A stretch of DNA of 64,000 nucleotides from Simmondsia chinensis (GCA_018398585.1 JAGTTD010000015.1:29407478-29471477), one strand, 5' to 3'. Shown: positions 22,575 to 34,831, numbered from the stretch's first letter. The notes: generated by a model not told the origin, from the sequence alone. Made by a program: numbers and translations.

Positions 22575-23068
22575 GAAATAAGGTGGGTAAAACTCGCTAT
22601 CCATAGATACCCGTCTTGTTTGGAGTGAGTACGAGTATAATTGAGGCGGGTATGGGTACAGTTTTGTGCCCGCCACATCCCACTCTATACGTGTCCTACC
22701 CCACCTCATATCCACCATACCTACTCCATTTTGTACACAGTTAACTTCCAAATTAAAAAATATATGCTTAAATTCAATAACTAAATTATTTATCAATGTT
22801 ATAAAAAAATATAATTGGTTTTTAAAATAGTACTAAATAATTAATATAAGCGGGTATAGATAATCATTTTCTACGGACATTAGGGAGGGTACAGGCATGT
22901 AATGGGGCTGGTGTGGGTATGGGTTTGTACCCATCAGGACTGGTATGGGTATCCACATCATATCCGTGATGGGTAATGGAGCAGGTATGGGTATAGAATT
23001 TGGGTGCTGGGAACAGTATGGAGGAAGTACTCCCCATACCCGCCCCGCCCTACTGCCATCCCCATTTT
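22575..23068. mobile_element. hAT-type MITE, relative of the 14664 element, decayed
   Basis: The right end, reverse-complemented, reads GGGATGGCAGTAGGGCGGGG, as in the intact copy at 14664-15235. The left end (GGTGGGTAAAACTCGCTATC) has lost its terminus. The core (TTGTACACAGTTAACTTCCAAATT) matches the inverted core of the intact copy. Confidence 0.6.
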
Positions 23069-23069
23069 C

Positions 23070-24335
23070 AACTTAAATTTATTAAGTACCTCACGTATTC
23101 TCTTCGTCCAATACACGAATCACAATGTTGTGATTGAAAGTGGAAACGGGAATTGAAATCCCAAAAAATACAACTTTAAGTAGGAATTCGATTCAAGCGG
23201 CAATCAAGGGAGGCCATACCTTTTTATTAAAACAAGTTCAGCCAAATAGGCTCATAAGTTACTCTCGTATTTATAACGTCTTTACTGGGAGCGCTTTGAT
23301 TGAAAGTACATGACACGAACGATAGACGAACATTTATTAGAATTCATCGTTTAACGTTTGTTAAACAAGGTGTATTAAGTTGTCAACCTCGGACTGCTTT
23401 GATATGAATCTTTCTTCCAGTATTTGATAGACTAGTTCCTCATCCCGACTTATATTTCAAAATTCTCTATTTCTTTTCCCTCGGGGATATTAAGGGCGAA
23501 TTTCAAAAACTTCATGTCAATTGTCAGAAAAGAGAAAAGTTAGTGATGATGTGCGTGTATATATAGGTCTTGTTTGGTAAACATTGGAATTGAATCGCTG
23601 CATAAAGCTGTATCTACCATAAATTCAATTTTTGTGCCAATTTTTCATATAGTCAGTTACTTTCTGTATTTTAAAAGAATTGAAAATTACTAAGTAATTT
23701 TGACTCGTGTTTTTCCAATTTCCTAATAACCAAACAAAAAGATAAATGTCCATTTCTCACGAATTTTGATTTCCTGTATTTACTTTCTGGCAATCGAACA
23801 AGGTCAGTGGGCAGTACATACAAAAGAAAGACATGCCATGTGAAAGCCCTAAATTACTTATTGCCACTATGTACCTTTTCTCCGGGAGGCTTTCAGTGTA
23901 GAAGCTAATAAAATTTAACACAATACGATGATATAATACAAATATAACAGAAAAACGGATATATATAGGTTAATGAATTTTGGAACTTTGTTGAATTGAG
24001 GATGACATGTTTAACTCATTTATCGGACTGAATTTAGGTATTGATCGGGTCAACTTGTTTTCATATTTAATGCATTTATATAGTTATATCAAGTTATCTG
24101 AGTCACTAACTTATATCTACATGAGATAAATACAAATATGTTTTATCATATTAATTTGATAATTTACTTTAAGTGTTTGTGTTAACTATAAGTGACTACA
24201 ATTGGCTTGTTTTGCAGGTTGACAAACAACATATATGTGTAAAAACGTTACCTATATAATTAAAGAAGTAACATCGATTTATCAACCATTTACCTATTTT
24301 ATTAACACTGAATTGTGTTTTTCTTTTTTTTGATA
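23070..24335. other. intergenic DNA; small MITE-like unit at about 23572-23805
   Basis: CTTGTTTGGTAAACATTGGA and the reverse complement of its right flank (CCTTGTTCGATTGCCAGAAA) suggest a small MITE. Otherwise nothing is recognised. Confidence 0.35.
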
Positions 24336-24352
24336 AGGTAGAAGGAGGAAAT

Positions 24353-25100
24353 CCAAGCTTGGGACGCCGTAAGTGATAGTGATTATGGGTCCTCGAGGCC
24401 CGAATACCCACCAGGTCTCGAGCCCTTCATCCTTGTTGATGAAAGTTCTTCGAAAGGTGTCCAAGTGTCGAGCATAGTGGAGTCTAGTAGGGCGGGGGAG
24501 AAAAGGAGGAAGGTTGTGGATGAACGTCGGGCCACTAACTTCATGTCATTAAAGAAAAGTCAGAAAGCCAAAAAGCACAGGTTTAAAAAACAAACGAAGC
24601 GAGATCTGCAAAAATTTTTGAACGATATATCACCTGGGGGATAATATGAGGAGATCGATCAAGCCTACTGGTAAACAAAAGAAGAAGAAGCTGGTGATGA
24701 AAGTAAAAAGGGTTGTAGATGCTAATAAGCTTCTCAATGCAAAGATTTGTATGGGAGATCGGGAAAAAGTTTGGCCTGAGCTTTAAGGGTGATGAATCGG
24801 TTGCGATAGAGTGAATTGTAATGAATTAGGGTTTGGCCGAACTGTTTCGCTGCTAATCTCAGTCCCAATTTTGGTATACTGGATCTTTCCCTTATTTCTG
24901 GTCTATATTGTCCAGTGGTGGTCATAACCATATGGCCCTTGTTAGTTTTTGCATATGTTATGTCCTATAACCCTTTTTCTCTTATCTGTTGTATGTTTTT
25001 CTTGTCATTGTTTTGCTCCATGTTGTGCTATGGGCTGAATCAGGTCTGTACAAGGTGCATGTTATATTGCGACTTTGTCACTAATTGTCAAAAAGAGTAA
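24353..25100 (+). mobile_element. 5'-truncated LINE: end of ORF1 and 3' UTR
   Basis: It is flanked by AGAAGGAGGAAAT (24340-24352) and AGAAAGAGGAAAT (25101-25113), 13 bp with one mismatch. The first 290 bp encode the lysine-rich end of ORF1: SDSDYGSSRPEYPPGLEP parallels SSGPMFPPGFE, and KRDLQKFLNDISPG parallels KRKLQEFLEDMSPR of the element at 7806-10846. The frame then hits stops. It ends CACTAATTGTCAAAAAG. Again there is no ORF2 between ORF1 and the 3' end. Confidence 0.8.
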
Positions 25101-25284
25101 AGAAAGAGGAAATTCTCCTCAAAGATCATAGAGATACAACGAGTCAATCTATAAAAACAAAAAAGAAAAAAAAATCGACAAAATCACATCTTAAGTCTAA
25201 AAGCGCACCATTATCAAAGCCTGACAAAAACGACGCCCAACTTTGTAAAATTGTTTGTAGTTGGTTGGACTTGTTTCCAAATAA

Positions 25285-25560
25285 TATACAATAACACGAC
25301 ATGTCAAGAAACCAACTTTCCCAAAAGTTTAAGCCGATTTGTGAAAGCCCAAAATTGGTTTTATACTTTAACATGCCGTCTCACGTAAAAGCCCATTGAG
25401 TTTAAAGTGTGAATATTGCACTGGTCCATCTCATATCTTATGCTTAAATTCTATTAATATTGAAAGTAAAGACTGTTAGGATTGAAACCCATAACTTCTT
25501 AACCAATAAAGCGTTGATATTAATTAAAAATTAATTATCTCAAAAATTTAAACTGATGGA
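25285..25560 (-). mobile_element. TRIM/SMART-like mini LTR element, degraded
   Basis: On the minus strand an LTR-like unit (ending AGTTTAAATTTTTGAGATAA) is followed by an internal region and a second LTR-like unit (TTAAAGTATAAAACCAATTT to AAGTTGGTTTC). Related copies lie at 30831-31116, 31118-31410, 36643-36930 and 47120-47385. Confidence 0.55.
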
Positions 25561-25631
25561 TAAAAAAAAAGTCCTAATTCCTAATATTAATTATGTAAAT
25601 ATTAATTCGAAAGAAACATATATAATATAAA

Positions 25632-26171
25632 GAGTTATTTACATTTTAGTAACCTGACATTTTTGAAAATAATAAAAATAACCCTGACATTTTTGAATTA
25701 TTAAAAAAACCCCTAATTTTTTGTCACATGAATAAAAAGGCCCCTCACAAGTGTGATGACGTCATTTTTCACTGACAGAGCTGACGTGACAATTGCTTTT
25801 TATTAATGCTACAAAAAAGTGATCTAAAGTACGCTTCAACACCTTTATTCTTACTTTATAAGCACGAAATTCGGGATATTATACTATGTAGAAGCTATCT
25901 ATTTTCACTTAATTTGTTACAAAATATGGTTATTATAGAGTACTTTTGTTATTTTACTATTGTACTAATAAAACTACAGCTATTACGCCAGATTTGTCGA
26001 CTACAAAAGACATTATATGTTGGATATGGACCTTTTTATTAATGCAACAAAAACTTGGGTGGTCTTTTTATTAATATGACAAAAACTTAAGGGTCTTTTT
26101 AATAATTCAAAAAGATCAAGGTCCTTTTTATTATTTTCAAAAATATCAGGATACTAAAATATAAATAACCC
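25632..26171. mobile_element. Mutator-like MITE, copy A
   Basis: 9 bp duplication TAATATAAA (25623-25631 and 26172-26180). The ends GAGTTATTTACATTTTAGTA and GGGTTATTTATATTTTAGTA are inverted and the similarity runs about 100 bp inward. It is the same family as 30048-30593. Confidence 0.85.
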
Positions 26172-26195
26172 TAATATAAACATATAATATAATAA

Positions 26196-26225
26196 AACAT
26201 ATATATATATATATATATGTATATC
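26196..26225. repeat. (AT)n microsatellite
   Basis: An uninterrupted ATATAT run of about 22 bp. Confidence 0.8.
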
Positions 26226-26392
26226 TATATTTCGTACCTGCTAAGTCTAATTTGCACTAATAGCTATACAACATAAACAAGCTCTTGTCTGCCATTGCTT
26301 TGATTTCGTGTCTGATTTGAGTATTTATTATTTAAATATTCTAATATTTTAATATATATAAGAAAGTATCCTATGTTTTGAATATTTTATCC

Positions 26393-26470
26393 CATATGTA
26401 TAAAACTAATCTTGGACCTTCACCGATTAGTTTAAACTTTTGAAAAAAATTAGTTTTTTTAACATGTTAT
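26393..26470 (+). mobile_element. fragment of the TRIM/SMART-like element
   Basis: TATAAAACTAATCTTGGACC through TTTAAACTTTTG to AACATGTTATCAAACCCCTG matches the LTR plus primer-binding-site stretch of the family. Confidence 0.45.
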
Positions 26471-26479
26471 CAAACCCCT

Positions 26480-27190
26480 GTTCACTTAAATCTATAAGAT
26501 CTACGTCTGTACTGCACAAATAAGAGATACTTTTATAATTTTACTAGCTTTATATTGTGTATAAATACTTTGCTTCGTCGTATCATTTATTATTACCAAA
26601 TGGTTTTATCGTATTTCACATAACCTACTTATAAAAAGAAGAGGATCAAAAGTATTACCTTCACAGTAAGTGTCGTGAATAATGATATGGCAATCGGGAA
26701 ATAATGTACTAGGTGTGTAACGACCTAAAAGACAACATGGTAGATAAAAACGCTATGGGCATTTGCTCGTCAGATAACATATATATGAATATATATTCTT
26801 TTTGATGATTAAGATGAGACGAGTCCTCTTTACACAGTAAGAAAAAACAAAAAAGCGTAGAGAAAATAAAAGTACAAATCTTTAATCTCAAATATAAATG
26901 TGCATCATGATCAAAGTCAGGTAAGTGGAGTACCCAACTTTGAACATGGTCTGCACCAGAGCCGACTAAGAGAGTAGAAAGAAGTGTCGAGGCAAATGAT
27001 GTCGGTGATCTGAAAATGAAGTAAATGAGTTAGTGCATACGACGTCGGTGACATAAATATTACAAAGTTTGAAAACATTTTAGGTTTAATCTTCAACTTC
27101 ACTCACTCAACACTACAATTATTGCAAGCTCCTTGTACTATAGCTAGAAAAAAGATATATATTTCTTTTTATAATTGATAGTTCTTTTTC
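26480..27190. other. intergenic DNA, nothing recognised
   Basis: A 60-codon frame on the minus strand at 26709-26891 has no motif. No repeat boundary. Confidence 0.35.
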
Positions 27191-27192
27191 TG

Positions 27193-27697
27193 AAAATTAT
27201 CACTTCGATACCTTGAGATTTGAGCATTTATCACTTAAGTATCATAACATTTTAATTATGTTATATAATTGAGGTATCCTATGTAAGAATTTGATCAATT
27301 TTTACATAGATCTGACTAATTTGTATAAAAAATGTTGATTTAGTACATGATTAAGCTAACATATAAAAGTTATGTCAATATTTTTGGTAAAAATTCAACA
27401 AATTACGACAAAAAGTTCACCGATTTTCAATATAAATTATACTATATATTGTTAAAATTATGTGTCATGTCCGCATTTTTTATACTTATTTATTGTCAGA
27501 GCCATGTTCCACTTTAGAATTTTCCAACAAAAATCGATCGAATTTTGGCAAAATCGTACCTAATTTGTAAAATTTTAAAACTTCAAGTAACTTAAGTGAC
27601 TACATTTTTAAACCTCAAGGTACCCCATTATATATATTAAAATATTAGAATATTTAGTAATAAATGATCAAATATCAGGGTATCGTAATAATTTTTT
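27193..27697. mobile_element. MITE with about 85 bp inverted arms (GATACCTTGAGATTTGAGCA)
   Basis: Left arm AAATTATCACTTCGATACCT pairs with the reverse complement of the right arm (AAATTATTACGATACCCTGA). Similarity covers GATACC(T/C)TGA, TTTATCAC and the AATATATATAATGGGGTACC segments. Decayed relatives lie at 13160-13570, 58200-58765 and 60225-60290. Confidence 0.6.
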
Positions 27698-28098
27698 TTT
27701 CCTTCTTTTTAATAATTGATAGTGATGTAGGATAAGTAATGGAAGAGTTTATAAAGCAACTCGACTCCCAGAAACCCAAACGGGTATTTTTATAATTTCA
27801 TATTACAGAGAAATTTTCGTAATTTCATATTTTAGGGTATTTTAGTAATTTCACATTTTATGGTTTCTAATTTGCCTATAATACTTGCTATAATTGATTG
27901 TATGGCTCACAATCAATTTTAGAATACAAAAAGGCCTAATTATTTTCTTTCGTAGATGGATTCCGAATTTATTCTTCGAATTCGACTTGCTCAATTCTAG
28001 TTTTACATTTATGTTCCGCATCAAATAGTTAATGCTCAATATCTATACAATCTGAGATTTACAAGTGAGATATAATTTACTATAGTCGTATATATTTA

Positions 28099-28347
28099 CT
28101 AAGAGGGTACCAACATGCAAGCACCGGATCCCATTAGAACTCCGAAATTGAGCATAATTGGGCGAAAGTAGTACCAAGATGGGTGACCTCCTGAGAAGTC
28201 CTTGTGTTGCATCCTTCAAGTTGAGAATTCTCGGAAACAGCCTCTCTTCAGGATGGCACCCTAAAGAGGGAAGGCTACGTATATGCACCCCCCAGACCCT
28301 GCTTAAGCGGAAGCCCTTAAGGCACTGAAAATGTTGCTATGTTGCTA
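28099..28347 (+). repeat. 5S rRNA-derived SINE, copy 4
   Basis: It is flanked by TATATATTTA (28089-28098 and 28348-28357), though the site is AT-simple. It starts CTAAGAGGGTACCAACATGC, then matches 5S from ACCGGATCCCATTAGAACTC to GTCCTTGTGTTGCATCCTTC, which retains the true 5S 3' end. The 3' domain ends ATGTTGCTATGTTGC. Confidence 0.88.
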
Positions 28348-28671
28348 TATATATTTATATAATTCAAATACAAAAACATGTAAAATAATATGTTTTTATT
28401 AATTAATTATTAGGGATTGCATCAAATATATATATAAAGAAAGCTAATAAACCATTTATATCCATGTCTTGCCAACCCATTTTTATACTACCCAACAAAA
28501 AAATTGCTTTTATTAGTCTTACATGCACTTTAATTTCCACTTCGATGTTCATTTATTTTGACAGAAATATATTTTTATCACGTTGTTATCATTTTACAGC
28601 AAAAAATATAACTGGAGATATCTCTATAATATTTTTTTTTTTTGTAATTTCGTCTTTCATTTTAATTTGAC

Positions 28672-28872
28672 CCCTACTCATGCTTTGTTGCTCTCCTGCT
28701 ACCAGGTCACATGCTCTATGCTGCGGACCAGCTTCTCAGGTTGGGGGTCCTCAAAAACAGTCACTCTTTAGGGTAGCCCCCTGAAAGGGGAAGGCTGCAT
28801 ATATCTACCGCCTCGACCCTGCTTTTGCGGGAGCCCTTGTAGGCACTGGATTTGTTGTTGTTGTATTGTTTT
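28672..28872 (+). repeat. full-length SINE with a non-5S head
   Basis: It is flanked by ATTTTAATTTGAC (28659-28671 and 28873-28885), an exact 13 bp duplication, so the 201 bp between are a complete insertion. The 3' half is the common domain with a TTGTTGTTG tail. The head (starting CCCTACTCATGCTTTGTTGC) matches neither 5S rRNA nor an obvious tRNA. It marks a second SINE type using the same tail. Confidence 0.85.
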
Positions 28873-28889
28873 ATTTTAATTTGACGTAC

Positions 28890-30040
28890 TATATATTATT
28901 TTAATCTTAACTTAATCAATGAATTTTATACAGAGATAAGGCTAGTACGATGTCATTTCTTATTTGCAGTTTTTAATTTTTTTTAAAAAATAAAAGCTGG
29001 GGGCTCATTAATTATCGTTTTATGTTTGTGTTTTTTTATTTAGAAATAAAAATTGTATGTTTGATGTATAATTTTTATTTTTTATTTTTTATTTCAGTTA
29101 TATCTTAATTTGAATAAAAATTAGAAATAAAAATCAACAATAATAAAAAAATTATTTTTAAAACTCTAACTTTTAATTTCTAGAAAAAGTGCAAACACTA
29201 AATCATAGCGTATACACATAGCCTATGTCTTAGAAATGAAACTTTATTATTTTTTAGTTCTTTCTTGTTGGTTTTTACTTAAATTAAAAATAGATTTATA
29301 ATATACAATCAAAAAATAAAAAAATTCATTTTGGAAAATTAGTTTTTTTTTTATTTTTAAAAATGAAACATAAAAAATAAAAAATAACACAAGCATATAT
29401 ACTCTTAAACAATGAAATTATTTTCATTAGATAAATAAAAAAGTTCAAAAATATTTTTCATCAGTAATAATAAAAAAAATATTATGAATGTATTAGAATA
29501 AGAAATCAAGAATTATGAAACCATATTTTATTTTAATTTAATCTCAATGGTCGGTGGCTCACCGTACAGTAAGTACATTAAGGAAAGTTAATAACTTACC
29601 GTACAATAGTTACATCTAAGATGATGGATTGTGAGATCAGTTTTGGCGCTATGCTTCGAGATTGTAATTCCAATAGTAGATGACGCACCCGTTTGGATCC
29701 TCAATATATTATCTCGATGTTTTTTTTATTGATTTTATACTTCTATTTGTGCTTAATTTGAGATTTTTACAGACAAAAATATCTAGCAGAAAATATCTTG
29801 TAATAGAATGGGAAACTTAGAGCCTTTAATGGTCCTTCCTTCCTTGATTTTGGCTAAGTTCGGCACGAATTTATTTTAGCATTTTTTATATTTTTTTAAT
29901 TTTTTGACTAGTCAAACATATAATAGCACTATTTGATAAAAAATTTATTGTCAGCGTTTCTTCTAGTGTTTAGCTTTTGAAAAGCAGCTTTTCAAAAGTT
30001 AAACAATTTAGCTTTTAGTTTTTCAAATATTATGTAATCA
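28890..30040. other. AT-rich DNA with MITE fragments
   Basis: A/T-rich phrases AAAATTAGAAATAAAAA and their complements at 29030-29400 look like the arms of an old MITE. 29940-30040 carries a CAGCTTTTCAAAAG palindrome. No gene. Confidence 0.4.
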
Positions 30041-30047
30041 AATTCTA

Positions 30048-30593
30048 GGGTTATTTATATTTTAGTACCCCGATATTTTTAAAAATAATAAAAAGGACCT
30101 TAACATTTTTGAATTATTAAAAAAGCCCTTAAGTTTTTCTTATATTAATAAAAAGGTCCTTCTCAAGCATGATGACGTCATTTTTCATTGATAAAGTTGA
30201 CATAGCAACTACATTTTATTAATGCTATAATAAAGTAACCTAAAGTATAGTATGCTTTAACATCCTTATTTTTATTTTATAAGCATGTAATTCGAGATAT
30301 TTTATTATGTATAAGCAATCTATTTTTATTTAATTTGTTTCAAAATATGGCCATTAAAGGGTATTTTTTGTCATTTTAATATAGCACTAATAAAAATGTA
30401 ACTGTCACTTCAGCTCTGTCGACTAAAAATGACATCTTCACGTCGGAGATGAACCTTTTTATTAATGTGACAAAAGCTTAAGGGCCTTTTTATTAATACG
30501 ATAAAAACTTAAGGGCCTTTTTACTAACTCAAAAAGGTAAGGGCCCTTTTTATTATTTTCAAAGACGTCATGGTACTGAAATATAAATAACCC
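30048..30593. mobile_element. Mutator-like MITE, copy B
   Basis: Perfect 9 bp duplication CAAATTCTA (30039-30047 and 30594-30602). The terminal inverted repeats start GGGTTATTTATATTTTAGTA on both sides. The body matches 25632-26171, including the conserved GATGACGTCATTTTTCA. A 9 bp duplication assigns it to the Mutator superfamily. Confidence 0.9.
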
Positions 30594-30830
30594 CAAATTC
30601 TATTTATCATTTTAAAATAATCTATCAAACACATTATATATCAGATAACAGCTAATCAATCAACTAACAGTTACAGCGAAACATGACCTTTATCTTAACT
30701 TTTTTTTTAGTTGGAAACTAAACGTGGAAAATGAAAACCCCAATTTAGGAAACATCATGATATCTACGCCTCTTTAATGTTTTTTCCTTTTATAGTTGCC
30801 ACAATTTTATACAAATTATATCGAATTTTG

Positions 30831-31116
30831 TTAGAGTATGAAATCATTCTAAGTTTTTAACCATCATTTTAAGCTTTTGGAATAGATAGTTTATTGACAT
30901 GGCATCAGAGCCTTGCTGACCAAGAGATCATAAGTTTAAATCTCAGCAAACTCCACTCTCAATATTAAAAATAATTTAAGTACAGGGTATGAGGTGGGCA
31001 TGTATACTATCCATGCTTCAAGCCCAATTGATATTTGCATGAGGGGGCGTGTTAGTGTATAACTTCACTCCTAAGCCTTCACCCATTAACTTAAACTTTT
31101 GGGACAGATAGTTTCT
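30831..31116 (+). mobile_element. TRIM/SMART-like mini LTR element
   Basis: Two about 65 bp direct repeats (30831-30893, 31050-31116: GTTAGAGTATGAAATCATTC and GTTAGTGTATAACTTCACTC) flank about 155 bp. The internal part begins TTGACATGGCATCAGAGCCT, which resembles the TGGTATCAGAGC primer-binding site for initiator tRNA-Met. It ends with a GAGGGGGCG purine tract. It has no coding capacity, and its size is that described for SMART-type TRIMs. Confidence 0.7.
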
Positions 31117-31117
31117 T

Positions 31118-31412
31118 GACAAATTTGGAACTAACTTTTTTAAAAGTTTTATCTGATGGGTAAAAACTAATGAGTGACTTTATACTCTAACGTATCCCCT
31201 CATGCGAATGCTCAGTAGGCTTGAAGTATGGATATTGCAAAGGCATGCCATATATCTTGTGATTAAATTATGCTAATATTCAAAGTGGGGGCTATTAGGT
31301 TTCGAAATCGTGACCTAGTGGTTAACAAAGCTCTATAACCATATCAAGAAACTGACTATTCCAAAAGTTTAAGATAATAGATAAAGGCCTAGGAATGATT
31401 TTATAATCTAAC
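31118..31412 (-). mobile_element. TRIM/SMART-like element in opposite orientation
   Basis: The minus strand shows LTR, primer-binding-like segment and LTR in the same order as 30831-31116. The two copies are tail to tail with almost no spacer. Confidence 0.65.
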
Positions 31413-31435
31413 AAGAATAATGGATCACAGAAACC

Positions 31436-32392
31436 TTTTTTTTTTATATATATAAATAACGAGACAAGCTCGGAATACAAAGCACGGCGTCCCAAAAAAG
31501 GGGACCCGAAGAAGACCAACAAACAAAAGCAATACCCAAATAGAAAGGTATCATTAGGGCAAAAACTAAGTTCCTGGCTACAAAGACAAAATTCCAAGCC
31601 TCCCGCTCCAAATCATGTAACAGAACCCATCTAAATGCGCTAGCCGCAGCTTAATTCTTACAGGTTCATTTAGTGCAACTCATGGACTCGGCGACCAAGC
31701 TTTGAAGCATTGTATGTTGCAAGCTGAATCCATTGGAGAATACGAAAATGAGCTACACCAAGCTTTAACCCAAAAGCCTAATCTGACCTTAATTGCCCAT
31801 TCAGTGTCTTTGATGTTCCAGCGGTTCTCTTGAAAAACGATTTTATTCCTTGAATTCCAGATCTCCCATATAATGACGAAGAAGAGTGTAATCCACACTT
31901 TCTTTTGAAATTTCCCACCCACTCTAGATGCGATCCATTGGAAGAAATGGTCTTTGATGGTGTTAGGCGCTGCCCAATTCAAACCCCACCGCTTACAACA
32001 TAAAGCCCATTTCTTCCAGGTTTCTTCGCAAACCAAAAATAGGTGATCCACACTCTCCGGGGCCTTGTAAAAAAGAGGACACCATTTCGCTTCCTCTGGA
32101 ATAATACCTATCCTCCAAAATCTATCTCTTGTGTTCATCTTGCCCAACAAAACCATCCAGACCACAATTTTCACCTTTGGAGGAGCTAACCCTTTTCATA
32201 CTCTACACACAAGGTGATCAACATTGTATGTTCTAGAAATGTTCTTGGATATCGCTTCCGCAAAGGATTTAACTGAGAACAGATCAGTACTTTCTTTACT
32301 CCACCACATTCTGTCTTCGGCCCTCAAATTAGGCGCTACACCCTCAAGGGTGTTGTTGAGCCTTGCTAAGTTCGGCTCTTCCCTCTGGAAGA
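31436..32392 (-). mobile_element. 5'-truncated L1-type LINE, ORF2 C-terminus
   Basis: Exact 12 bp duplication ATCACAGAAACC (31424-31435, 32393-32404). On the minus strand it encodes the end of LINE ORF2: a linker, then GLAPPKVKIVVWMVLLGK, then the zinc-binding region of plant LINE reverse transcriptases (zf-RVT) with C-P-L-F, H-L-F-L-V-C and W-K-K-W. A tryptophan-rich stretch (WIASRVGGKFQKKVW, IIWEIWNSRNKIVF) follows. One in-frame TGA lies at the usual WKGLAPPK tryptophan. The frame ends at 31680, followed by a 240 bp 3' UTR and poly(A). Confidence 0.88.
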
Positions 32393-32419
32393 ATCACAGA
32401 AACCTTATAATAACATTTA

Positions 32420-33358
32420 GGATGTGTTTGGTTCAACTTATTACTGCGTATTCTTTTTTAGCTTATCTGTTTAGATAAGATCTGTTCATTTAAGATTTGT
32501 ATCTTTACAGTGAAGCGCTTGGTTCTATAGTATAGAAAGATCTTTTTTTATAAAATAAAGTGTAGATACAAGTTTTAAAAAAAGAAAATTATCTATTATA
32601 ATCATAAAAATGACTTAATAATATAAATTAACAAATAATAGTAGCTAGAAGAAAATTATGATAATGGTTGTTTATGATAGTATAGAGTAGTGAGTGTAGC
32701 GATTTGGGTGTAGAAAGATGGGGGTGGTCAAAACTAGAGGTGTAGGCTTGTGATCCAACTCGTTATAAAGCTCAAAAAGCCGAGCTGAGTAGGCTCATTT
32801 AGTTTATCCAGCCAAGCCCGAGCACATTGAAGCTCGAGCTCGTAGATCGCAAGCCTAAGCAAACTTTTTTTTAGTATAATATATTTGCTTAAATATTACA
32901 CAATGAAACCATATTGGAGCCTAAATGAGCTTAGCCCGAGCTTAAACGAGCCCATATTGAAATGAGCTGAAATATTGCAAGTGTAATTTGAAGTTCACCG
33001 AGCTTAGATCGTGCCAAGTCGAGCCCGAGCTTTTGACGAGCTGAGCTTGAGCCTAAACTTTCAAAACTTGGCTAGCTTTGAACGGAGGCCCAGCCTCCAT
33101 CTACACCCCTAGTCAAAACAAATAAAAGTAGATCATGGCGGTTTAATGCTAACATAATTTTTTTAAAAGACTTTTCTTAAATAAACTATGAAAAAGATCA
33201 AGTTTTACATCTTCTTTTGCTTAGTTATAAAATAAATTTTGATCTGTCAATTTAAGCTGTAAAAAGACCTTTTCTGTCAGTAAAACGCAAGCCTTAAAGT
33301 TAACTAGAACGCTTTTTTATAATTTTAACCTGTAAAAAAGCCGAAACAAACGCAATCT
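32420..33358. mobile_element. Tourist-type MITE with a hAT MITE nested inside
   Basis: TTA flanks at 32417-32419 and 33359-33361. The termini GGATGTGTTTGGTTCAACTT and (reverse complement) GATTGCGTTTGTTTCGGCTT are inverted. The inner phrases match 5774-6357. Confidence 0.75.
32735..33111. mobile_element. hAT-type MITE with perfect duplication
   Basis: 8 bp duplication GTCAAAAC (32727-32734 and 33112-33119). The ends TAGAGGTGTAGGC and TAGGGGTGTAGAT are inverted, and the core is rich in GAGCTCGAGC. It is inserted in the Tourist element. Confidence 0.85.
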
Positions 33359-33361
33359 TAA

Positions 33362-34830
33362 AAGATGCCAAAAAAAAAATGAAAGAGGGGAATTCCAAAA
33401 CGCAATGTAAAGCTAACTTTATTATTGCATGCTCCAAAATAGTAGCCTAGGTGCCTCAAATGGCAAGCATTGCCCACTCACTTGGTACTTGGTTGTCAAT
33501 TTTAATTTTATCATTTTTGTCAAAATTTTAATTACTATTCTAACACCGAGTCGATTATATTAAACTCGAATTAGGGAAGGACCAGTAAAAAGTTAAATAT
33601 GAGACCGACTATTTCACAAAAAATAACGCCGGTCTGATCATTCGATGTTATAACAAAATATTAAATATAGATTTAGGTAATTCTGGCTTTTTGATACTTG
33701 AACGATGTTCATTATTCTAAAGATCAAATTGAAGATCATCGGTAAACATACTGTGAAAGAAATAAGAATTAAAATTTATCTAATTTGATGTAATTATACA
33801 GTAAATGCTAGGACCGGTTGGATTGACTGCAATATATGGGTTACCACAATAGATTGGCTAGAGGGAAAGTCTCGCGGGTGCGCCTACTTTATATCGTAGA
33901 ATGATTAGGAGGCAATACGAACAACAATAAGATACATCACTAAACAAATTTTCGAACTAGACCGATCGTTGAATGCCTTAAGAATGATTTTATTTACAAC
34001 TTTTAGAGTATAGAATTATTTTTGGGCTTTCATCCATCAGTTTACTGTTTTAGAACAGCTTTACTTGACGTATCAGAGCAAACAATATTGTTTAGATCCA
34101 TGCTATAGTATTGAGGATCATCGGGCCACAAAGAAGATAGGTTGTGCACGAACGAATCACTCAAGCAATCAAGCAATCCAACTCAAAGATAGTAGTATTT
34201 TATATATAACTCGTATAATCTGTATAAAGTATAGAGATATACAAGTATATGATAAGACTTGTATAATAGAGACAAAAGAATGGAGAGATAGAAGACATAG
34301 AAAAGGGAGGGAGACTTAGACAGAGACACCGAGAGAGAGAGAGAGAGATTCAACTTTTCATTTCATCCGTACCTTATTTCTAACAATTAATCCCCTACAT
34401 ACAGAGTTAGGGAATGAGAATAATTGTAATAAAGGACTTAACCTATTTATTTATACATAAATTATCCTTCACTTAACTTCTATATTTCATATTGTATTAA
34501 GATATAATGATCAGACTTAGATGCCCAGTTGACAGTCATATTTGTTTCAGTAACTAAATTTATATTTCTTTATAACATAATAAGATATCCCGAACAATTT
34601 TCCGAACGTTATAAAAACGATTACTCGGAAAACAAGGCAGGCTAGTAAACAGCCAATGATAGCAAGAGAGACAGAGCAAGCATCCCAATGTCGTCACCTC
34701 CCCCTCCATTGTTAGAATGGTCCAACTCACACTATTCTCCACGTGTCACCCTCTCATTCCCCCTCTAAAATATAAAAAAATTATTATAATAGTAGTAATA
34801 AAAAGTTTTAATAATATAAAGATAATTAAG
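33362..34830. other. intergenic DNA upstream of the AUX/IAA gene
   Basis: It contains a TRIM/SMART-like LTR fragment at 34003-34076 (TTTTAGAGTATAGAATTATT to GACGTATCAGAGC), a (GA)n tract at 34331-34349 and CACGTGTC at 34740-34747. No gene could be supported. Confidence 0.45.
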
Positions 34831-34831
34831 C

